DNA of 64,000 nucleotides from Burkholderiales bacterium. GTDB lineage: Bacteria; Pseudomonadota; Gammaproteobacteria; Burkholderiales; JAHFRG01. Below, in pieces: positions 36,006 to 44,299 of this stretch. The notes below the pieces were generated by a model that saw only the letters and a program-made list of their open reading frames with translations, was not told the DNA's origin and made no database searches. The stretch's first letter is position 1; each line of letters begins with the position of its first letter. Where the stretch lies: contig DATIXX010000041.1 of assembly GCA_035518095.1 (NCBI GenBank), positions 1-64,000 on the forward strand, written 5' to 3'. A program made the position numbers and the translations under genes.

Positions 36006-37913
36006 TTATTTTCCTATTGCAGCCTTATTAGGCGAGATGCTGCTGGCATAGAAATTTTCCAGCATACGGTTTATCCCGTCTTTATCCAAACCTGCATCTG
36101 CGAGCATATCTTCGCGCGAACCGTGTTCTATAAAGCGGTCCGGAAGCCCGATATTGAGAATTGGGATTTGTACGCCGTGCGCTATAAGGCATTCATTAAC
36201 GCCGCTACCTGCTCCGCCTGGAATTACGTTCTCTTCTAGGGTCACCAGGCACTCATGCGTGGTGGCGAGCTTGAGTATCATTTCATCGTCAAGCGGCTTG
36301 ACGAATCGCATGTTGACCAGCGTAGCGTCGAACTTTTCAGCAATATCCGCGGCCGGGGTTACCATGGTCCCAAAGGCAAGCAGCGCCATTTTTCTCCCCT
36401 GACGGCGCAATTCCGCGCGACCAATGGGCAATGCTACCATCTCTTTTTGTACCGCTACGCCAGGACCATTGCCTCGCGGGTAACGTACTGCCGCAGGCTG
36501 ATCCAGTCGGAACCCCGTGTACAGCATCTGACGGCATTCGTTTTCATCAGCTGGCGCCATGATCACCATGTTGGGCAGACACCGAAGATAGGTGAAATCA
36601 TAACTGCCATTATGGGTCGGCCCGTCAGGTCCGACCACGCCGGCACGGTCGATGGCAAACAATACAGGCAAATGCTGAATCACTACGTCATGAATAACTT
36701 GGTCGTAAGCGCGCTGCAGGAAAGTGGAATATATTGCGACTACGGGCTTCAAACCGTCGCAGGCCATACCGGCGGCAACCGTGACGCTGTGCTGCTCGGC
36801 GATGCCGACGTCGAAATAACGATCAGGATAGAGTTCGGAAAATTTCACTAATCCGGAGCCTTCGCGCATCGCTGGGGTAATGCCGACGAGTCGTTCGTCC
36901 AATGCCGCCATATCACACAGCCAGTCGCCGAACACTTGGGTATAGGTGAGGCTGCTCGGTTTAGATTTCGAAGAAACAATGCCAACTTTTGGATCGAACT
37001 TGGTGACCCCGTGATACTTTACTGGGTCAGCCTCCGCGGGCGCGTAGCCCTTGCCTTTGGTTGTTACCACGTGCAACAGCCGTGGACCCTTAAGGTCGCG
37101 CAAATTCTTAAGGATTTTAACCAGCATAGGAATATCATGGCCGCTGATCGGGCCGATGTAGTTGAAGCCGAGTTCCTCGAAGAACGTTCCAGGTCCGGGA
37201 GTGACCATTCCTTTCACGTGTTTTTCAGTGCGCAGGGCAAGGTCCCACATCGCCGGAATTTTGGCCAGAACTTTTCTACCACCTTCGTGAATAGTGGTGT
37301 AAAAACGGCCGGACAGCAATCGCGCCAGATAACTAGACAGGGCGCCGACGTTCGGTGATATAGACATATCATTGTCGTTGAGCACCACCAACAGGTCAAT
37401 ATCTTTAAGGCCGCCTGCGTGATCTAGGGCTTCGTATGCAAGACCCGCGGTCATACCGCCGTCGCCGATTATCGCTATAACTTTTCGGTCGCTGTTCTGT
37501 TTCGCTGCGGCAATAGCCATTCCGAGCGCCGCACTGATGGAGGTACTGGAATGCCCGGCGCCGAAGGAGTCGTACGAACTCTCCTCACGTTTTAAGAACG
37601 GAGATAGCCCGCCTTTTTGCCTGATGGTGCCGATGCGATCGCGCCGCCCCGTCAGAATCTTGTGCGGGTAGCATTGGTGACCCACATCCCACACCAAACG
37701 GTCTTCCGGCGTGTTAAAAACAAAATGCAACGCAACGGTAAGCTCGACAGTACCCAGTCCTGCCGCAAAATGGCCGCCGCATCCCGAGACGGAGTGTATG
37801 AGGTATTCGCGCAACTCATCCGCAAGCGGCACCAGCTGATCCTCATTAAGCGCGCGCAATTCTTCCGGAGTGTTGACGGTCGCGAGAATCGGGTATTCTG
37901 AAATTAGGGACAT
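36006..37913 (-). CDS. dxs: 1-deoxy-D-xylulose-5-phosphate synthase
   Basis: A 635-residue ThDP enzyme joining pyruvate and glyceraldehyde 3-phosphate, the first step of the MEP isoprenoid pathway. Motifs: [19 protein letters not shown], ThDP site [18 protein letters not shown] and LNDNDMSIS, and the transketolase half with [17 protein letters not shown] and RYPRGNGPG. Length is normal. No clear ribosome binding site precedes the ATG. It is divergent from ispH, with a roughly 380-base region between them. Its position next to the hopanoid genes suggests precursor supply. Confidence 0.97.
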   Translation of the reverse strand: MSLISEYPILATVNTPEELRALNEDQLVPLADELREYLIHSVSGCGGHFAAGLGTVELTVALHFVFNTPEDRLVWDVGHQCYPHKILTGRRDRIGTIRQKGGLSPFLKREESSYDSFGAGHSSTSISAALGMAIAAAKQNSDRKVIAIIGDGGMTAGLAYEALDHAGGLKDIDLLVVLNDNDMSISPNVGALSSYLARLLSGRFYTTIHEGGRKVLAKIPAMWDLALRTEKHVKGMVTPGPGTFFEELGFNYIGPISGHDIPMLVKILKNLRDLKGPRLLHVVTTKGKGYAPAEADPVKYHGVTKFDPKVGIVSSKSKPSSLTYTQVFGDWLCDMAALDERLVGITPAMREGSGLVKFSELYPDRYFDVGIAEQHSVTVAAGMACDGLKPVVAIYSTFLQRAYDQVIHDVVIQHLPVLFAIDRAGVVGPDGPTHNGSYDFTYLRCLPNMVIMAPADENECRQMLYTGFRLDQPAAVRYPRGNGPGVAVQKEMVALPIGRAELRRQGRKMALLAFGTMVTPAADIAEKFDATLVNMRFVKPLDDEMILKLATTHECLVTLEENVIPGGAGSGVNECLIAHGVQIPILNIGLPDRFIEHGSREDMLADAGLDKDGINRMLENFYASSISPNKAAIGK

Positions 37914-38014
37914 TATGTAGATTCTATACTGTTAAAGGTTATCGGTATCATACCGTATTTATTCCTTCCCTCCTGCGGAACCGGCAACAACTTCTTTTTT
38001 CTAAGTATTTTTGC

Positions 38015-38044
38015 TTGACAGCTTCTTGGGCGGGTACGTATTAT
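38015..38044 (+). promoter_or_regulatory. Sigma-70 type promoter for ispH-hpnH-hpnBM
   Basis: TTGACA at 38015-38020 and TATTAT at 38039-38044 are separated by 18 bases. This is a near-consensus housekeeping promoter facing ispH, and gives a 5' leader of about 240 bases before the ATG at 38297. Confidence 0.7.
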
Positions 38045-38273
38045 ATGCGACCGCCTAAACTGTGCCAACTATAGGATTTTAAAAATATAGTGCATTTCAA
38101 ACCCCGCCCCCAGTTAGGGACCCTGTGTTATGATACCTGGGTCTGTTGCTGAAAATATTCGCCATGGATATCGGACTTTTGCCGCAAATTATTTTGAAGA
38201 CTTCCAATTGAGTGTTCGATTGCAGAACTAATTTTGCTACAACGCTGTCTTTTAAGGTTGCTGTAACGATAAA

Positions 38274-38289
38274 TCCTTACGCGTAAGGA
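38274..38289 (+). promoter_or_regulatory. ispH: 16-bp perfect palindrome covering the ispH ribosome binding site
   Basis: TCCTTACGCGTAAGGA is a perfect 16-bp palindrome, and its right arm contains the Shine-Dalgarno bases TAAGGA seven to eight bases before the ispH ATG. It could be a protein-binding operator or, within the long leader RNA, part of a structure that hides the ribosome binding site. Confidence 0.6.
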
Positions 38290-38296
38290 ACCATAG

Positions 38297-39268
38297 ATGG
38301 AAGTAGTGCTTGCTCAGCCAAGAGGTTTTTGCGCAGGAGTTGTTCGCGCAATAGAAATCGTGGAACTCGCATTGGATATATACGGACCGCCGGTCTTTGT
38401 ATTCCATGAAATTGTGCATAACCGGCACGTTGTCGAAGACCTTCAAACTCGCGGCGCGGTGTTTATAGAAGACTTGGACGCCGTGCCGACGGGCTCAGTC
38501 ACGATTTTCAGCGCGCACGGAGTCTCGACGGCGGTCGTCGATCAAGCCAAGCGAAGAAATCTCCAAGTGATCGATGCGACTTGCCCACTGGTGACGAAAG
38601 TACACTTGCAAGCACAACAATACAGCCGCCGTGGGTATGAAACCATCATCATTGGCCATATTGGACACGAAGAAGTGGAAGGCACAATGGGCTCGGTCGA
38701 GGGTCCCGTGTATGTGGTTTCGACCACAGGGGACGTCGCCGCTCTCCAGGTAAAAAACCCCGACAAGCTCGCTTACGTTACACAAACCACGCTCAGCATC
38801 GACGACACGCGTGATGTAATCGATGTCCTCAAGCAGCGCTTTCCCACGATACAGGGCCCGGAACTCGATGACATTTGCTATGCGACGCAAAACCGCCAGA
38901 ATGCGGTGAAAGCACTGGCCGACGAAGTGAACCTGCTGCTCGTAGTCGGCGCGCGTAACAGCTCCAACTCTAACCGCTTGCGAGAAGTCGGCAAGCAGCA
39001 CGGCGTGCCCGCTTTTTTGATTCAGGACGAAACGGAACTCGACAGGTCGTGGTTTCAGAATATTAAAAAGGTTGGCATTACTTCCGGAGCATCGACTCCT
39101 GAGGTACTGGTGCAAAGAGTGCTCGACAAGCTACGCAGCTTTGGGGTAAATGTCACGCGTGAACTCGATGGCATCCGCGAAACCACGACCTTCCGCCTGC
39201 CCAAATCATTGACGCTCAAAAAAGCTGAGCAAACCAAGACTGAACCGGTCGCGAAAATTAATATTTAG
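38297..39268 (+). CDS. ispH: 4-hydroxy-3-methylbut-2-enyl diphosphate reductase
   Basis: A 323-residue iron-sulfur enzyme for the last step of the MEP pathway, making IPP and DMAPP. The three cluster cysteines are visible in QPRGFCAGV (Cys12), DATCPLVTKVH and DDICYATQNRQ, and substrate residues in IFSAHGVS, YVTQTTLS, ARNSSNSNRL and TSGASTPE. The C-terminal tail is slightly extended with Lys. It starts at ATG 38297 behind TAAGGA. hpnH follows almost directly, which ties IPP supply to hopanoid synthesis. Confidence 0.97.
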   Translation: MEVVLAQPRGFCAGVVRAIEIVELALDIYGPPVFVFHEIVHNRHVVEDLQTRGAVFIEDLDAVPTGSVTIFSAHGVSTAVVDQAKRRNLQVIDATCPLVTKVHLQAQQYSRRGYETIIIGHIGHEEVEGTMGSVEGPVYVVSTTGDVAALQVKNPDKLAYVTQTTLSIDDTRDVIDVLKQRFPTIQGPELDDICYATQNRQNAVKALADEVNLLLVVGARNSSNSNRLREVGKQHGVPAFLIQDETELDRSWFQNIKKVGITSGASTPEVLVQRVLDKLRSFGVNVTRELDGIRETTTFRLPKSLTLKKAEQTKTEPVAKINI

Positions 39269-39276
39269 GATTGGCA

Positions 39277-40371
39277 ATGGGAATTCCATTAATTCAACAA
39301 TATCGTATTGCAAAATATGTGATCAGCCAGAAGCTGCGCCGGGCAAAGCGTTATCCCGTGGTTCTGATGCTTGAGCCGTTATTTCGCTGCAATCTGGCTT
39401 GCGCGGGTTGCGGCAAGATTGATCACCCGGAGGAAATTCTAAATAAACGCCTGACCCTGGAAGAATGCCTCGCCGCGGTTGATGAATGCGGCGCACCGGT
39501 GGTTTCCATTCCCGGGGGAGAGCCCCTGATACACAAAGATATAGTCAAAATCGTCGAAGGTATTATTGCGCGCAAGAAATTTGTCTATTTGTGCACAAAT
39601 GCGCTGCTGCTGAAAAAACGTTTGAATGACTTTTCCCCTTCGCCATACCTTACATTCTCGATACACCTTGACGGCCTGCGTGAGCGGCACGATGCCTCGG
39701 TGTGCCAGGAAGGGGTGTTTGACAAGGCGATTGAAGTGACAAAACTGGCCCTGCAACGCGGTTTCCGAGTGACTGCAAACTGCACCGTATTTCAGGGTGA
39801 ATCGGCCGAGGAAATCGCTGCCTTCATGGATTACTGCATGGAGCTCGGCGTGGAGGCCGTGACTATTTCTCCGGGGTACAGCTATCAACATGCTCCGCAG
39901 CAAGAGATATTCTTGCGCAGAAGCGCAAGCAAGCAGCTATTCCGCGAAGTATTCAAGCTGGGAAGAGGCCGCAGGTGGCGCTTTAATCAATCGAGCATGT
40001 TTCTTGATTTTCTGGCGGGGAACCAGGCTTATCAGTGCACTCCGTGGGGCAATCCAACCCGCAATGTTTTCGGTTGGCAGAAGCCGTGCTATTTGCTTGT
40101 GGACGAGGGTTACGCTTCCAGTTTTAAGGAATTGATGGAAACCACACAATGGGAGGCCTACGGCGCCGGCCGCAATCCAAAATGCGCCGACTGCATGGTG
40201 CATTGTGGCTATGAACCTACCGCGATAAATGACACGTTCGCCCGACCCCTGAAAGCACTCAGCGTTTTCCTGCGCGGCCCGAGGACTGACGGGCCTTTCG
40301 CGCCGGAGCTGCCTGTGAGCTATCCCGATTCCGCCAAGAACTTTATTCCGGTTAAGGTCAGCAAGCATTAG
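39277..40371 (+). CDS. hpnH: Adenosyl-hopene transferase HpnH (radical SAM)
   Basis: A 364-residue radical SAM protein that attaches the 5'-deoxyadenosyl group to diploptene, the first step in side-chain extension. The cluster motif is RCNLACAGCGKI (CX3CX2C), with SIPGGEPLIHKD as the SAM-binding GGE. The C-terminal region has further cysteines (KCADCMVHCGYEP). The ATG at 39277 is chosen because AGGA lies six bases upstream; a TTG at 39271 is also in frame. It follows ispH after 8 bases and precedes the hpnB-hpnM fusion gene. Confidence 0.95.
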   Translation: MGIPLIQQYRIAKYVISQKLRRAKRYPVVLMLEPLFRCNLACAGCGKIDHPEEILNKRLTLEECLAAVDECGAPVVSIPGGEPLIHKDIVKIVEGIIARKKFVYLCTNALLLKKRLNDFSPSPYLTFSIHLDGLRERHDASVCQEGVFDKAIEVTKLALQRGFRVTANCTVFQGESAEEIAAFMDYCMELGVEAVTISPGYSYQHAPQQEIFLRRSASKQLFREVFKLGRGRRWRFNQSSMFLDFLAGNQAYQCTPWGNPTRNVFGWQKPCYLLVDEGYASSFKELMETTQWEAYGAGRNPKCADCMVHCGYEPTAINDTFARPLKALSVFLRGPRTDGPFAPELPVSYPDSAKNFIPVKVSKH

Positions 40372-40420
40372 GCGGCTGCATGCCTTGCATTAGGGCAAGG
40401 TTACAGGCTGATGGTTTTCC

Positions 40421-42184
40421 ATGACCGAGTTGCTCGTGATCGCTTTAGTTACGGGATCAGCCCTTATGTGGTTGGGATTGCTGCTGGTACCGTGGCGTCC
40501 TTGGTCTTCTGAGCCATTTCTCGACGCACAATCCGGCGGCGACGACTTGAGGGGTATCACGGCACTCATGCCCGCCCGCAATGAAGCGGCCGTCATCGCG
40601 AAAACGCTTGCTGCGTTAAACATCCAGGGCCGCAATCTTTCGTTGGTCGTGGTCGATGACCAATCTACGGATAAAACGGCAGAACTCGCCCGCCAAATGT
40701 GGGCTGACAAGCTTGCCGTAGTTGCGGGCGCGCCATTGCCTTCGGGATGGAGCGGCAAGCTGTGGGCTCTGGAACAAGGACGGCAGCATGTGAATACCCC
40801 GCTGGTGTTGCTCATGGATGCCGATATCGAGCTCAAACCCGGCATCATTAGCCGCCTGCGTGAACATATGCAACGGCATGATGTGGTTTTTATATCGCTG
40901 ATGGCGGCGCCGATGATGTGCAATTTTTGGGAGAAATTGCTGATGCCGGCTTTCGTATATTTTTTTAAATTGCTTTACCCATTCCGCCTTTCGAACTCAG
41001 GCAACAGCACGGTCGCCGCGGCTGCCGGCGGTTGCATTTTGATGGAGTCCCGCGTGCTCGAAGAAATCGGCGGTTTTGCGGCGCTCAAGCACGAATTGAT
41101 AGATGATTGCAGTCTGGCACGATGCGTTAAGTCACAAGGGCATAAAACATGGATCGGATTGACCCATTCGGCTTGCAGCATTCGTCCATATCGGCAAGTT
41201 AAGGACATCTGGAATATGGTGTCACGCACTGCCTTTACCCAGTTGCATTACTCATTCGGGCTGCTGTTGGCCTGCACCGGAATCATGGTTATTGCGTTTG
41301 GCGTGCCGGTTGCAGGATTATTCTTTCCCGGTGCCAGTGCCCGGTTTCTGGCGCTAGCCGCCTGTGGCGCCATGGCATTGTCCTATTTTCCCACGCTGAA
41401 GTTTTACCGCCGCTCTGGCTTCTGGGTCTTGAGCTTGCCGGTCGTCGGGATGCTTTATCTGTGCATGACCTGGGCGTCTGCTTTGCGCTACTTTCGCGGC
41501 GAGCGCGCACGCTGGAAAGGCCGTAGTTATGATGCGCGTGCAAGCAGCATGCATTCAGCGCTGCATCTGCTGTTGCAAGTTCTCGCAGCCGGTATGTTGA
41601 TGGCGGCCCCGGCGGTGCCGCTTCATGCGGCGTCTGCCGAGAAAGCAGCGTCGGTGGTGGAACGTTTTCAAAGCACGCTGATTTCCGTAATGAAGGACGC
41701 AAAAAAGCTTGGCTACGAAGGGCGCTATAAAATTCTGGCCCCGGCGGTGGAGGAGAGCCACGATCTTCCAGGCATTGCGCAATTTGCTGCGGGCCGCTAT
41801 TGGGATAAGCTCAGCGAGCAGCAGAGAAAAACCTACGTGGCCACTTTCGCCAAATTGAGCATTGCGACGTATGCCTATCGCTTTGACGACTACTCTGGCG
41901 AAGCCTTCAAAACAGTTTCGGAGGAAGCCATCAGCAATGGTGACGAGCTGGTCCATACCGTGCTTACCTCTCCGAACAGCGACAACGTACATTTCGACTA
42001 TATACTGCGCCGCAAAGATGGAGTTTGGCGTATCATTAATATCATCGTCGACGGCGTAAGCGATCTGGCGATCAAGCGTGCCGAGTACTCCAATGTCATT
42101 CGCGACCAGGGCGGGGACGTGTTGATAGCCAAGTTGCAGGGACAGATAACTAATTATTCTAAGCCGGCAAGTACTAATAATTAA
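40421..42184 (+). CDS. hpnB: Fused HpnB glycosyltransferase and HpnM (MlaC-like) lipid-binding protein
   Basis: A single 587-residue reading joins two hopanoid proteins that are usually separate. Residues 1 to about 372 are HpnB: family 2 glycosyltransferase fold with ALMPARNEAAVI, VVVDDQSTD, LMDADIEL and a membrane-rich C-terminus. Residues from Met377 to 587 are HpnM: a hydrophobic segment (LHLLLQVLAAGMLMAAPAVP, with LHAASA as possible cleavage site) and an MlaC/Ttg2D domain (ASVVERFQSTLISVMKDAKK, FAAGRYWDKLSEQQRKTYV). No stop codon, and no ribosome binding site before Met377. The join may be a true fusion or a precursor cut by signal peptidase. It lies between hpnH and mlaA. Confidence 0.88.
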   Translation: MTELLVIALVTGSALMWLGLLLVPWRPWSSEPFLDAQSGGDDLRGITALMPARNEAAVIAKTLAALNIQGRNLSLVVVDDQSTDKTAELARQMWADKLAVVAGAPLPSGWSGKLWALEQGRQHVNTPLVLLMDADIELKPGIISRLREHMQRHDVVFISLMAAPMMCNFWEKLLMPAFVYFFKLLYPFRLSNSGNSTVAAAAGGCILMESRVLEEIGGFAALKHELIDDCSLARCVKSQGHKTWIGLTHSACSIRPYRQVKDIWNMVSRTAFTQLHYSFGLLLACTGIMVIAFGVPVAGLFFPGASARFLALAACGAMALSYFPTLKFYRRSGFWVLSLPVVGMLYLCMTWASALRYFRGERARWKGRSYDARASSMHSALHLLLQVLAAGMLMAAPAVPLHAASAEKAASVVERFQSTLISVMKDAKKLGYEGRYKILAPAVEESHDLPGIAQFAAGRYWDKLSEQQRKTYVATFAKLSIATYAYRFDDYSGEAFKTVSEEAISNGDELVHTVLTSPNSDNVHFDYILRRKDGVWRIINIIVDGVSDLAIKRAEYSNVIRDQGGDVLIAKLQGQITNYSKPASTNN

Positions 42185-42267
42185 ATCCTGTCGGCTAATT
42201 ACCGCTGTTTTTGCAGTTTTACCAGTTAACAAGTGGAGCGATGGAACATCGTCAGCTGCAGGCTTGC

Positions 42268-43116
42268 ATGAAAATAAACAAAAAAAATGCAGTCATGGTG
42301 CTGCTAACATGCGCTATTGTGCTGTCCACAGGGTGTGCCAGCACTCCCAAGGGAACCGATAACAGCGATCCTTATGAGGGGGTGAACCGCAAAATTTTCG
42401 CGTTCAACGATACGCTCGATCGCCATATACTCAAACCCGTTGCCGATGCCTATGTGAAAGTCACGCCTGAACCGGCTAGAACTTCGGTTTCCAATTTTTT
42501 TTCGAATCTCGGCTACCTTAATGTCGTTCTCAATGATTTTCTCCAGGGCAAGTTCAAGCAAGGTGCTGCCGACTTGTCCCGTTTCCTCATCAACAGCACC
42601 GTGGGTTCATTGGGGCTGGTGGATGTAGCGAGCAAGGTGGGGTTGAAGGCGCACGATGAGGATACAGGGCAAACACTGGCCAGGTATGGCACGCCTCAGG
42701 GACCTTATTTGGTGATACCCTTTCTTGGCCCAAACACGACGCGCAATGTGCCCGATTTAGGCACGAGCACCGTAACCAGCGGTTTGTTTTACGTTGGTAC
42801 CCTTGTTGTCACCCTGCCTTTGGGTGCGCTGAAAGTGGTCAGCGACAGGGCCAACGCTTCAAACACCCTAAACATTGTCAACGAAGCGGCGCTTGACCGA
42901 TATATATTCATACGTGATGCTTATCTGCAGCACCGCAATTACCTTATATACGATGGCCATCCTCCGCCGCCAAAATACGACGAAGACGACGGAAATGATG
43001 AAGCACCTGCGCAGACGCCTAAGTCAAAAGACCATGGAAGCGAAGGTGCGCCAACCTCGATGCCCAAATCCGAAGACGGGAAAAGCGATGTAGCGCCCGC
43101 TGAAGCCTCGCGGTAA
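42268..43116 (+). CDS. mlaA: MlaA/VacJ-family outer-membrane lipoprotein (hopanoid cluster)
   Basis: A lipoprotein of 282 residues with lipobox LSTGC near residue 23 and the VacJ domain: DPYEGVNRKIFAFNDTLDRH, LNDFLQGKFKQGAADLSRFL, STVGSLGLVDVAS and TLARYGTPQGPYLVIPFLG. The C-terminal about 55 residues are low-complexity, rich in Pro, Glu, Lys and Ala. MlaA handles lipids at the inner leaflet of the outer membrane; here it follows the HpnM (MlaC-like) domain, so the pair may move hopanoids. An ATG at 42241 would add nine residues before the signal peptide. Confidence 0.93.
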   Translation: MKINKKNAVMVLLTCAIVLSTGCASTPKGTDNSDPYEGVNRKIFAFNDTLDRHILKPVADAYVKVTPEPARTSVSNFFSNLGYLNVVLNDFLQGKFKQGAADLSRFLINSTVGSLGLVDVASKVGLKAHDEDTGQTLARYGTPQGPYLVIPFLGPNTTRNVPDLGTSTVTSGLFYVGTLVVTLPLGALKVVSDRANASNTLNIVNEAALDRYIFIRDAYLQHRNYLIYDGHPPPPKYDEDDGNDEAPAQTPKSKDHGSEGAPTSMPKSEDGKSDVAPAEASR

Positions 43117-43306
43117 AAGAGCGCGGTCCAAACAAGCGGTTAACCGTACTCGCGGGTCTCAATTCGGGATAAGCGCCTTTTCCCGTGGTGAAGTCAGGAG
43201 AGCGAAGTAAAAAAAGCATTAGAAACGGCAATTCAACAGTGACCAGCTTCGAACGCTCCTATAGAAAATTTCCAGCCGCGGCGTATCGTAAGAAGGAAAA
43301 ACTTTC

Positions 43307-44299
43307 TCAAATCCGATCGCTTTTGCTGCGCTTGGCTCTAAGCCACAAGCGTCCACTTTCCTGTGCTTGCCATCCCAGGAGCGCTGGAATTCCGAGAAGC
43401 AGTACCCGCACGCGTTTTACCAGGGACAGGGCTAATCCCGTTTCCGGAGTGAGACCCAGCATTTGGCCCAGCAACATGTAAGCGCCTTCCTGCACGCCTA
43501 GCTGGCCGGGGACCACAAACGCGGCGCTTTTCACCGCGTAGCTCAGGCTTTCGAGAATCAGGGCTTCGAGGAAGCTCACCGGACTGCCCATAAAATACAG
43601 CGCCAGCCACACCTCGCCTGCGCTGATAATCCATGAGAAGAGATGTGTTACACCTGCGGCGGCAAGTGCGCGGCGTTCCCTGTAGAGTTTCTGGATGGTT
43701 TCGTGCACATTGCCAATTTTTCCCAAGGAAAGCCACACCCACTTGTCGGCGATTTTCTCGATGAAAGCTTCGACCAGCTTGAACATGCCTTTGCGCTGGG
43801 CAAGGACAAAACCGCCCAAGGCGAGCGCTGCTACAACAAGTCCGGCCGCAATCCAGCGCACCGTCTGCTCCGAGCCGCCAATGAGTACCAGGAGCACCAG
43901 TCCAAGCAGCGTGAAAAAAAATTGCGCGATGGCCTCGAGCGTAAGGTCCACAACCACGCTGGCGCCGGCGATTCCCGCCGCGGCACCGCGGAAGGTCAGA
44001 ATTCTCGCACCGACGAGTTCCCCGCCCACCTGCATTACCGGCAGCAGGCTGCCAACCGCCTCGCGCACCAAGCGCGCCCAGATAAATACCGCCAGCGGTC
44101 TGCGCCACGTGTTGCGCAACACTCTGCGCCACGCCAGCGATGAGAACGTTACCGGAACAAGGTGATACGCGCTCACTACGACCATGCCCCAACCAACGGC
44201 GAGCAGCAGATCGGACACTGCAAGAAAACCGTGGTAGCCAATCAATAGAATCGCGGCGAGCAGACCCGCAACTGCGGCAATGGCAATGGAGAGCTTCAT
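43307..44299 (-). CDS. hpnL: HpnL, hopanoid-associated flippase-like membrane protein
   Basis: A 330-residue protein with seven to eight membrane helices of the lysylphosphatidylglycerol synthase/UPF0104 (flippase-like) family. Family markers include LVREAVGSLLPVMQVGGELV, ILTFRGAAAGIAGASVVVDL, SYAVKSAAFVVPGQLGVQEG and GLTPETGLALSLVKRVR. It overlaps hpnN by ATGA and is the last gene of hpnI-J-K-N-L. The exact activity of HpnL is not established; lipid movement across the inner membrane is the usual suggestion. It converges with mlaA. Confidence 0.92.
   Translation of the reverse strand: MKLSIAIAAVAGLLAAILLIGYHGFLAVSDLLLAVGWGMVVVSAYHLVPVTFSSLAWRRVLRNTWRRPLAVFIWARLVREAVGSLLPVMQVGGELVGARILTFRGAAAGIAGASVVVDLTLEAIAQFFFTLLGLVLLVLIGGSEQTVRWIAAGLVVAALALGGFVLAQRKGMFKLVEAFIEKIADKWVWLSLGKIGNVHETIQKLYRERRALAAAGVTHLFSWIISAGEVWLALYFMGSPVSFLEALILESLSYAVKSAAFVVPGQLGVQEGAYMLLGQMLGLTPETGLALSLVKRVRVLLLGIPALLGWQAQESGRLWLRAKRSKSDRI

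Noticed and set aside
38045-38296. ispH leader considered as a tRNA or known riboswitch
   Set aside because: No cloverleaf and no recognisable conserved riboswitch core; only the palindrome and promoter are supported.
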